The position numbers and the translations under genes were made by a program. The notes beneath the pieces were generated by a model, which worked only from the letters and a program-made list of their open reading frames with translations, was not told where the DNA came from and did no database searches. Shown here piece after piece: positions 34,438 through 43,599 of a DNA stretch of 64,000 bases. Origin of the DNA: Hyposmocoma kahamanoa (Eukaryota > Arthropoda > Insecta > Lepidoptera > Cosmopterigidae); assembly GCF_003589595.1 (NCBI RefSeq), contig NW_020654810.1, forward strand, positions 6,526,791-6,590,790. Reading direction: 5' to 3'. Position 1 is the first letter of the stretch, and the number at the start of each line of letters is the position of its first letter.

Positions 34438-35059
34438 GTAAGATTGACTTTTTAACTCAATTTACACTATCCTCGTGTTGTAGAGCGTTTTAGTTCAACT
34501 TGAAAGTGCGAGTGCCATTTTAAACTATTTATTTGGCACACAAAACATTAAACGCAACGTATTCCAATGATATAAAAATACAACACTTACAACGATTACA
34601 ATTTACAACATTAACAATCACAATCACTGTGTGGCAGGAGAACAAGCTCAGGACACACTGTGCAGAGCATACGCGCATACGCAGCACTGATTTTCAGCTT
34701 GTCCCCGCTGTTGTGAAAAGATATATAAAACACCCGCACAAAATATAACATAAAATAAAATTAAAACTAATGAAGTTCACAACACACATATTTATATCCT
34801 AGTAATTAACAAAATATAACCACTAATTGTACATATATATAACTGTGACATATATGTCATACTAATACAGATTATTATCAATAGTATTAAATTAATATCA
34901 ATAGAGATCTGTACTTAATGTCAATAATAAACTATTTTAATATTATTTTACATTAGAGGTATGGTTCCTTCCTTCTGTGACTTCAAAAACAAACCCTTGA
35001 GCAAAACCAGACATGATTGACACATTCTTTGACGTTAGGTAGGTGGGAGATTGGTTACC

Positions 35060-35430
35060 TATCAGAAGTTCGAAATAACATTTTCCAGAAATTAACGTTT
35101 GCTCGAATTTTTATAACCTCAAAAGTAATTTTGAAAGGAAAATGTTTTTTCTTTTAAACGCGGGGCCGGGGTACTTACAGGTACCCCGGCCCCGCGGGGG
35201 CAGAGCCGGGGTTATGTGGGACTGGGCTGAACCCTGAAGGGGAGCAGCCCGATCGCACTATGCCCCCGGAGTGTTAACTTAACCTAACCTTACCGAACCT
35301 AATCGTGTCTTTGCGATAAACATCCAACATATCCTGAAAGAACAACGGTATTATCATAATTCGGGTTTCGGGGTAATGGAAATCCGAACAAACGTTATTT
35401 CGGAAAAAATACATTCGAGTTTGTGATAGG
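35060..35430 (+). repeat. Older dispersed repeat, copy 2, without the MITE but with a GC-rich insert
   Basis: Aligns to 220-745. It reads straight through the MITE insertion point (AACCTCAAAAGTAATTTTGA) and so is a paralogous empty site. It carries instead a GC-rich hairpin insert at about 35159-35275. Confidence 0.65.
35159..35275. repeat. GC-rich hairpin insert
   Basis: A perfect 16-bp stem CGCGGGGCCGGGGTAC (35159-35174) and its complement (35181-35196) with a 6-nt loop TTACAG. It is followed by a second structure with GGGCTG/CAGCCC and CCGGGG/CCCCGG arms. It is absent from the homologous repeat at 545-560, so it was inserted. A TTAA motif stands on both sides, but a target duplication is not certain. 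Confidence 0.6.
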
Positions 35431-35821
35431 TTACCAGGGAGATCATTCCATATTTTTATAGCTGAGTATTTGGAGTCTCCTCTGAAACCTGCCGTTCAAT
35501 GTACAGTCCGGTCTTTAGCATTAAGCGTGTATAAAACACTAACTGGAAGCAGTGGTGGTACCTGCCAAGTGTAGTTCAACATATGAATATCCCAATAATA
35601 CAATTTTAAATTCTAGAATGATATAAATAGGACTTTAGTGTCACATATAATAAACACGTATTCTAATTTACGTTTAGGACGTTTAGGGTCTGTATCTTTT
35701 ATTTTTCAAGTGCGCCTTTGTATTATAAAAAATCACTTTTAAACTACTTTTCTATTTCATTGCTACACGGTCTGTTGTTTCATGTTTTTTTACCTTTCTG
35801 TACTATTATTGTAATTAGCAT

Positions 35822-36051
35822 TTTTTTTATGTTACCAAGTGACGGGACTCATAACAGTTGCAATGTCATTCAGAGTTTTAAATCGCAAAGAACTTAGGGG
35901 CACTGCCACTGCGCCCGTCACCCTGAGACATAACTTGACAAGTCTCATGTGCCTGTAATTTCACCAGCACCCTTGCCCTTCAAAATCGGAACGCAGTCAT
36001 AGTGGCAGTACTTCTCTGGACGAACTCTTTTACAAGGAGCTCCACTGCTAC
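35822..36051 (-). mobile_element. SINE family A copy in T-box intron 1
   Basis: T-run and ACCAAGTGACGGGAC tail, central GAGACATAACTTGACAAG, and head TTTACAAGGAGCTCCACTGCTAC. It lacks the TTACTGCTTGGCGG block. Confidence 0.8.
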
Positions 36052-36967
36052 AAAAACTACTACAGTAACCATTTGTGTGCTTAAACTATGTAAGGATATT
36101 TTTATTTAGATATTGTGACAATTGAAAATTATTTACAAATTTTATTTAGTATTTTTTATCAAGTACTATTCACTATGGTTAATTAGATTTGTCTCAAAAC
36201 TAACATGCAAATTAAAACAGGGATTTATAACGAAACTCGACTTTTCAATATTCGCATCGGATGGACAAGATGCAAACTGCGATAGCACAGTATAAAACAA
36301 GATGGATTAAATTTTCAAGTTCTTTCGATCTGTCTTTTCAAATTGTTAAACACCAAACAATGCCTTTTTTACCAAAATACAGTCGTAAAAATAAAAAAAA
36401 ACCAAAAGAACTCCTCAGCGGTAAGTAAGGCTTTGTAAGAAATATGTATTCCAAATAGGTACGTTCTTGTGTATACGTTATATGATCAATTTTATTTCTT
36501 TCGGTTCTGTGAAATTCATTTATCGTCAACACACGTTCAAATGAACTATTAAACATATAATGTCTGGTCGCTAATTGATGCTATGTGCCGAATGTAGTAG
36601 TACCCTATTGGAAAACTTTCGTAATGTACAATAGCTTTAAGCTTAGGGTGTATTTACATACAATTTTTCTGTCATATCCGTGGGGTGATTTATAACACAG
36701 TTTTTTCTTACCTAACAGCAAAACCAGCAACAAGATTCGTCAATGTATACTTTAATGAGATGCCGTTAGGAGAAATAAACTAATAAAATAAAACGACGCG
36801 AAAGTGTGCGTGCTTACATGTTTCATATTACGAGTAGGTATGTAAAATTAAAAACATGAAAATTGTCCGACCGTAAAAAATATTAATGCATAATCGTGTC
36901 ATGTAGAGTTTAGAATTACCTTTCAATAAATTAATAGATACATGTAGTATGCAGCATGGTATGATGT

Positions 36968-37225
36968 AACGGGCCAAGTGGTCGAGAAACCACCGCAACT
37001 CGACGACTTGGCGCCTATTTTGGCGTGTGGTGGGTGCAAGGTCCTACTCGTGCCACCCAAGGTCTTCCAGGAATTTCAGCGTCGTCCTGGATCTGATGAA
37101 GTTTTCGGGGAGTTATCTCGGGGCTCCAAACCATTTCGCTTTATAGTCGACCACGCCAGACCATTGTAGTAGAATATGCGGGGCCGTTTCCTCTCTCTCC
37201 ATGCACGTCTTGCATAGAGGGGTCC
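36968..37225 (-). pseudogene. LINE ORF2 C-terminal fragment in T-box intron 1
   Basis: Minus strand: PLCKTCMEREETAPHILLQW, then SGVVDYKAKWFGAPR and a stop. The CxxC...H layout is the terminal finger of R1/jockey-type polymerases. Confidence 0.72.
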
Positions 37226-37669
37226 GTGACACCTAAATTAAAAAAGTGTTTATTAAATAATTAAATTTAAAAAAAAATTAGACAAACTCATACGTTGCTC
37301 TGATCTTAAAGTAAGTAGTTAAAGCACTTGTATTATGGAAATCGAAAACAACGACGTTACCACAAACACCTTCAAAGATGGTGACACCATGAAAACCGGT
37401 GTGTAAGCCACTCGATCATGGAGGTCGCCGTTATTATATGGACCATGACCCGTTAGGGCGCTACTCAGAGAGCGCAGCTTTTGCCTTTTAAGTCTAAGTT
37501 TAGGATAGACTGGCGTTAAGCACTTACCTAGCCCGTCTATAAGTCGTAAGGGCTGTCCTGGTGTTATTATGAAAAGGAGCCATATATTTGTATCCATACA
37601 TAAGTGACTCTCCGTTTCAACTATGTACGCTTTTAGCACGCATTGTCTTTTATGTCACGTTAAACGTAT

Positions 37670-37893
37670 TTTTAGCCGACTTCAAAACGGAGGAGGTTCT
37701 CAATTCGAATGTGTTTTTTTGTATGTATGTTACGCGATAGCTCCAGCATTCCTGAGCTGATTTTGATGATTCTTTATTTCTTAGAAAGAGGATACTTCAG
37801 AAATGGTCCCACTTAAATTTGAAGAAAATATTTCACCTCTAAGGGTGGCAAACTAGGGGATGAATAACTTTTGAGGTCGGTTTTTTTAGTACT
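37670..37893. mobile_element. CCGACTTCAAAA MITE, copy 4
   Basis: Both ends are readable: AGCCGACTTCAAAA at the left and TTTTGAGGTCGGTTTT at the right. It shares GGAGGAGGTTCTCAATTCGA with copy 2. It lies in T-box intron 1. Confidence 0.75.
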
Positions 37894-38249
37894 CTATACT
37901 GAGATTATTATTGTATAAATTTTATTGTTTAATAAACAATTTTGTAATTGTTATTGATACAGTTTTGTAGTAGTAACATAAACCACTATACTTGTAATTA
38001 AATTACCTAGTTGTAGTAAAAAATATGTATGGAAAAATATTACATAAAAATGGATGATGTGAGAATGCGTTTGGTTCGTTGTGTGGTGTGTGTTAATGAT
38101 AAAGATTGATTTTATTTTGATATCTTGTAAAATCTTTGAAACTCAACTGAATCTTTAACTATTAAAATTTCATTGTTTTTATATTGTAGACATGCATGTA
38201 ATTAATTCAAATGTTCAAACGGTGAAAACACTTGAAAAAGATTCTTTCA

Positions 38250-38480
38250 TAGGAAAATGAAACAACTTTACCGGATTTAAATCGCGTATATTTGTTTTTT
38301 TTTTCAGATGAACTGACGTTTCGGGCCCTTTACAGGTCCCATGGTCACAGTTAATTAATGGGACCTGTACAGGGCCCGAAATGTTGGTTTGTTTTTGAAA
38401 AAACAAATATACGCGATTTAAATCCAGAAAAACGGTTTCATTTCCTATGTGTAACAATCGTGTAAACCTAAGAACTCGGA
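38250..38480. mobile_element. Foldback element, copy 2
   Basis: Same arms (ATTTAAATCGCGTATATTTGT and complement). Central ACGTTTCGGGCCC and GGGCCCGAAATGTTGG form the inner stem around CATGGTCACAGTTAATTAATG. The right flank (CCTATGTGTAACAATCGTG) matches the left flank of copy 1 in inverted form. Confidence 0.75.
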
Positions 38481-39255
38481 AGTTTCTTTCAATTTGAAGA
38501 AAAATATCTAAACAAGAAACTTTTTTAAATTTAACTTTCAAAATTATAAGCGTATTTTATTATATCGAGTTGACGTTTTCTTTTTTTTTCTTTGTTTTAT
38601 TTCTTTTATTTTTTATATTAAATTTTTATTACATTATAATCATATTTAGTAGAGTGTTGCCATCACGGGACATAGAGTTGAACTTAAGTATTAAGTATAA
38701 ACACGCAGTTGATTGTACTTAGGTAAGTTTTAGCGATGGTTACGATCAATCGCGGTTCCTTTGATCGCCGTGTCGCATGTCGTTTCGATAAAAAAGCCAT
38801 AAACTAGCGATATCGAGAGGAAAAACCTGTCGAATCCGAGACCAACAGCTATCTCATTTGCGTATACAACACTTGATGTTTGCCGAAAAGAAATTCTATA
38901 CTGCAAAGAAATACGTGATTTTGATGTCCAATTTTATGTTACGTTGGATATTGTAATATTAACTGTTTTAAGTCCCGACGCAAAAAGAGAGGAGTTATAA
39001 GTTTGAAACCTTAGTCAATGTGTATGTCTCTCTAATTTAATCTATATTTGATGAATATCTGATCAGCTGTTTAAAGATCATCACATCTTTTCCCAGTTAG
39101 TTCAGAGGTCTCAGGTATAAAATGATTGAAAATCTATTTTACTTTCCACTTATCTGAACGGCTTGAAATTTTTGTACCAAATAAATCCAACAGAAATATT
39201 AATTGAACAGAAGGTGAGTAAAGGTAGACTTATCAAAGAGACCTTTTGATGGGCT

Positions 39256-39631
39256 CATCGAGTATATAACCAGAAATAGAGACGAAATGTCATTTAATTT
39301 GTTTAAAAACTATTCTGCCAGTCATTACTGTAACGGACGAAAATTGCAATGTAATATTTTATTACCGATGAAATTTGATTCCGTTTGTTTTGTAATTAGA
39401 TGTTTTGCTATTTTTCCCCACACCACCGAATGGAACAGCGCGCCAATGTTGGAGATATTATCTTTATTACAATAAATACAGAATATTTTTTGAATATACG
39501 GAGACGTATACATAGGTCAGTTGTTGGCGCTGTACTATTTCAGTGCAAACGAGAGTTGATATTTATAAGTAACGTATCACCGATGAGTTACCAGGAATAT
39601 ATGGTCTCTATTCCTGGTTATATACTCGACG
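39256..39631. mobile_element. hAT-type MITE, family c, copy 1 (376 bp)
   Basis: Begins CATCGAGTATATAACCAG and ends with its inverted form CTGGTTATATACTCGACG. The perfect 8-bp duplication GATGGGCT lies at 39248-39255 and 39632-39639. The interior shares GAATATACGGAGACGTA and GGTCAGTTGTT with 31904-32224. It is non-coding. Confidence 0.88.
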
Positions 39632-39814
39632 GATGGGCTGGACTGGATATGGAAAGGGAGTCTGTTCCACAACTGCGCTGCACGGATAGAAAAGGAGTTG
39701 AAAAAGAAATTTGCAATTTATTTCCTATCACAATGTTTTACCACCCTGATATTCAATTTTTTTGTGAAATTAATATATAATAATATAATAATTATTAATT
39801 CAAAAATCGAACAC

Positions 39815-39945
39815 AGAGAAAAGTTCATTCGATCCGGCCGGATTCGATCCAGCGTCTTCACCAGACCGACGCTCTCCCAACTAAGCCACGGAACGAACCA
39901 GCAGACCCAACGAATTTTTCTATGTGCTTGTTGCAAATAAAAAAA
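39815..39945 (-). mobile_element. tRNA-derived SINE group 2 copy
   Basis: GTGGCTTAGTTGGGAGAGCG and GGATCGAATCCGGCCGG on the minus strand. It follows TTCGTTCCGTG, as in the other copies. Confidence 0.72.
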
Positions 39946-40266
39946 GACGTTAAAAAACCAAAAACAAGGATCTAAATGTTGTAAAAATACACAAAGTTTT
40001 ATTACGCGTCATAAATTTGAAATAAAATTAAAAATTATATTCGAATCCAACAATCGCTATCGGTATTTATTGTGTAAATTATTTTTTTTGTTTTCTTTTC
40101 TACTTTCGCGCTCTTCAAATAGCTGAATTCAAGGTCTGTACTAATTTTGTTCCGTATATTGCCTGTTACACAAACGTGAGACCGTAGCTCCTACCACGGA
40201 AGTTCTGGCTGAAAATCAATGCTGTGCAAACTAAATAGATTTTAAGACTTTCATGGTTATTCTCTA

Positions 40267-40382
40267 AATGATTGTCACTAATATCAGGTTTCTTACCACG
40301 GTATGACTTCTTTTTATTTTCCCGATATTTAATAAAAAGAAGTCATACCGTGGTAAGAAACCTGATATTAGTGACAATCATT
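40267..40382. repeat. Perfect long hairpin (52-nt arms, 12-nt loop)
   Basis: 40267-40318 and 40331-40382 are exact reverse complements with no mismatch; the spacer is TTCCCGATATTT. It lies in T-box intron 1, 448 bp before exon 2. It is not related to the repeat families in the window. Confidence 0.9.
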
Positions 40383-40830
40383 CTGTGCAAACTAAGTTTG
40401 TACAGCATATACTGAGCTCAGAATCATCGCCACACATCTGTAACCATAGATATAGTTTTGTGTTTTTACTTACTATTTATATGTCAGATTTTTCATTTGT
40501 ATGTTTTTTTGTGTGTGGCTAATAAATGGAATTTGGAATTTGAATTTGAATCCATTTCCTGCAACATTACAAGAAGTACAATTGCGTCAGTGTAGCACCA
40601 AATGAGCGGTTTGTTTCCTTAGATTGTATAGCTCTTGTCAGTGCAGTACCTATTCATATTTGTCTAAAGTATGTTTCTATAGAAAATCTTAATTAATACA
40701 GATAATATTCAGACGTACGGCGTATCACGCTTACTTGGCAGATAGGCGTACCCGCTTTTCGTCATCTTTTAAATTAATATACGTACTATATACTAGCTTC
40801 ATTAATGTGTACAAACTTTTTGGTAATCAG

Positions 40831-40948
40831 AACACCGAGTTGGGGCTGACGCGGAGCCGCCAGCGTGCGAGACGAGACTGCTCAACGGAGACCTCTGGCG
40901 CCGTTTCCACGACATCGGCACCGAAATGATCATTACCAAGGGCGGGCG
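40831..40948 (+). CDS. T-box transcription factor, exon 2 (start of the DNA-binding domain)
   Basis: Acceptor TGGTAATCAG precedes the exon and GCG|GTGAGT ends it. Read in the frame set by the first exon, it encodes [19 protein letters not shown], then D and [19 protein letters not shown]. That last stretch is the N-terminal hallmark of the T-box domain (consensus [18 protein letters not shown]). The exon breaks inside the arginine codon (CG|N) just before RMFP. T-box proteins bind DNA as developmental transcription factors. Brachyury is excluded because its motif reads NEMIVTK. The next exon, starting with RMFP, was not found up to 64000, so the following intron is probably longer than 23 kb. 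A competing frame in this exon has no recognisable homology. Confidence 0.85.
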
Positions 40949-41121
40949 GTGAGTCTTGTTCTATTCTCCATCTTCACCTCAGCCTCAAATACTAAAAACC
41001 TCAGAAACAATTTAAGATGATCTTAAGTCCAACAGACGTTAGAATAAAACGAATAGTCCTTACTAAAAATATTATCGAAGACAGGTGATTTACAATTACA
41101 ACATGTAACGTGAAATTCTAT

Positions 41122-41379
41122 TTTTTTTATGATACCTAAGTGACGGAATGTCGTCACTCGACGGAAGAAGTCACGACACACCTGTCCTTAACAGTTCCCG
41201 TGCCGCACCGAGCTTTAAATCACAAAGATCTGAGACTTACGTTCGTCTGTAATTCCACCAGCACCCTTACCCTTCAAAACCAAAACGTAATAATGCTTAC
41301 ATTCCTGCTTGGCGGCAGAAATAGGTAAGGTGGCAGTACTTCCCTGGACGAATTCTTTCCCACGGAGCTCTACTGCTAC
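41122..41379 (-). mobile_element. SINE family A copy
   Basis: T-run tail, ATACCTAAGTGACGG, GGCGGCAGAAATAGGTAAGG, and head GGAGCTCTACTGCTAC. Confidence 0.82.
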
Positions 41380-41781
41380 TGTTCTCCACTAAATCTTCTA
41401 CATTCTAAAGCGCAAAACGTTGAAAGAATTTAAGGCCATTGGTCGTTTTTTTTTCAAAAATATTGACGAAGATGAGTTATTTACAATTACAACAACATCC
41501 AATGTGAAATCCTGAATCATGCTACGTAATTAATTTTTTTTCCGTAAAAATTGTAAATTACTTTGTATACCATGTGGTAGTGTGGTAGGTGGATATATTT
41601 GTGTGCAATAGCAATTAAAGTAATCTAAAATACATGAGAATTGACAATCAATATTGTCTTTTACCGTACCATGTCTACCGTCAATTGTTGTAGTGTTATT
41701 TTTGTCTAGCTTCATTAACTACACAAAAACATATCAAGTTTTTAATTTTTTATAATTGCTTTACATTGGAAATGAAACTGT

Positions 41782-42030
41782 TTTTAGCTGACTTCAAAAA
41801 AGAAGTGGTTCTCAATTCGAAAGTATTTTTCTTTTGTGTATGTTACGCGATTTCTCCGGCATTTGTGAATGGATTTTGATAATTATTTTTTTGTTGGAAA
41901 GAGGGTACCTCCAGCATTGGTCCCATTTAAATTTCAAGAAAATATTCCACCTGTAAGGGTGGCAAACTAGGAGATGGATCCAGTTTCGCGCACTTTCCGG
42001 TATCCGATCTCAATAAAACTTGGCAAATTG
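41782..42030. mobile_element. CCGACTTCAAAA MITE, copy 5, right end missing
   Basis: Left end AGCTGACTTCAAAAA, then GGTTCTCAATTCGA, AAGGGTGGCAAACTAGG and GCGCACTTTCCGGT blocks as in copy 2. It stops at AACTTGGCAAAT before the terminal repeat. Confidence 0.65.
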
Positions 42031-42481
42031 ATCTATATAAGTTATTAATTATCATGACTGTGAGTGTTCGTTTTGTCTGTTTATTGTAAGATTTTAGTCT
42101 ACATTTTTATATAAATAATTCACTTAAGTTACATCTATTACTACAATTGAATTGAATTGCTATCTCGCTTTAATGGAATTTGTTTAATACATGCAAAATT
42201 TCAACTAAACAAGAAGTAAAATAACAAAAACAAGAAATAAAATATATGGAATCTGCATTGTGAATGTGTTGCGACATTTTGCGGCGGATACACCGTTGGA
42301 ATTGCGTATATCTATATGAAACTAAAGAGTCTATGCAACCTGAAACAGATTAGGTTGGCTCCGCATAACAGTGTAAGTCTTGAATCTACAGAATTGAGAA
42401 TATACACTGATTACTATACGGTGTGAAAACACGACTCCCAAAAATTTGCACGAAGTAAAAAAAACACAAACTTATCTCGAA

Positions 42482-42761
42482 TTTTTTTTTACAACACATC
42501 ATGATAATGAGCTGATGATAAGCTACACGCCTGTACATAACAGTTACAATGCCACTCAGAGCTTTAAATTGCAAATATCTGAGGGGCACTACCACTGCGC
42601 CCGTCACAAGTTGACAAGTCCCATGTGCCTGTAATTCCACCAGCACCCTTACCCTTCAAAACCGGAACACAGTAATGCTGACAATACTGCTTGGCGGCAG
42701 AAATAGGTAAGTTGGCAGTACTACCCTGGACGAACTCTTTCACAAGGAGGTCTACTACTAC
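42482..42761 (-). mobile_element. SINE family A copy
   Basis: The T-run tail is partly replaced, then TAAGCTACACGCCTGTACAT, full centre and head CACAAGGAGGTCTACT. Confidence 0.8.
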
Positions 42762-43137
42762 TAATAATTTTACAAGACAATAGTTGTATTCAGTAGGTAC
42801 TTTACATATACCAATGATTTTTTAAAATATCAACTGGCCTAAATAGAACACATATATTTTTCGAATGGCTTAATTACGTTTGTAAAAAATAAATTCTGCC
42901 CCTGTCGCTAGACCCAAGTAAAATGTTAGTACGGAAAACATTCGAATTCGTGCTGAGGTAATATCGACTGTTAATATATTGATGTTCATATTGAATTTAA
43001 AAAAAAATATCATTATTGAGGCTTGGAGTTATTACCGATTGAACATTGTCTTAGGTCTAAAAACCGCGGATTTTGCAATGTTTTGTGACAGCATGACGTC
43101 GCCCCACTTCTTCTTTGCTCTTTGAGCTAGGGATGCA

Positions 43138-43525
43138 CGTTATTATTCGATTAAAATGCATACGATCTAACGATTTTTTTAGTCGGTTCATTTCAATGCG
43201 ATTTTTAAGAGAATCGATTCAAAATTAAGGGGAATCGAATCGTCTAGAACGTATTCATAATTAAGTTATTAGACGTTGTTATTGAAAAGTTTTTTTTACT
43301 TCCTTCCTTACTTAAATTTAGTTACATGTAAAGGATCGGCACTGTGAAAAGTAAAACAAAAATATTTACATATTATTACGGCAATTAAATCATGCTTTAT
43401 TCATTGCAAATTATATAAACGATTTTTATGAAATCAATTCAAGAGCAAACTGTGGATCGATTCAGAGGTATACTATCCATTACGATTCAAAAAATTGATT
43501 CAAAGCAAAAAATCATGCATCCCCA
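43138..43525. mobile_element. hAT-type MITE, family d (388 bp)
   Basis: Termini TAGGGATGCA and TGCATCCCCA, similar to Ac-like hAT ends. The flanking 8-mers CTTTGAGC and CATTGAGC differ at one position. The interior is rich in ATCGATTC-type repeats and is non-coding. Confidence 0.75.
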
Positions 43526-43599
43526 CATTGAGCATGAAGAGTAAAACAAAAGCAAATTATAAGCAAACATTGCGGTTCCACGAATATACAAACAGAAAC

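Larger units (their letters stand above)
34438..40830 (+). other. Intron 1 of the T-box gene
   Basis: Inferred 6393-bp intron with GT...AG ends and matching phase. It holds a repeat copy with a GC-rich hairpin insert (about 35060-35430), a family A SINE (35822-36051), a LINE fragment (36968-37225), a MITE (37670-37893), a foldback (38250-38480), a hAT MITE (39256-39631), a tRNA SINE (39815-39945) and a perfect hairpin (40267-40382). Confidence 0.55.

Noticed and set aside
39400..39780. 126-residue plus frame
   Set aside because: Mostly inside the hAT MITE 39256-39631 and its flank; no transposase motif.
40735..40929. 64-residue frame overlapping the T-box exon in another phase
   Set aside because: It runs through the acceptor site and shows no homology, whereas the spliced frame gives a clear T-box motif.
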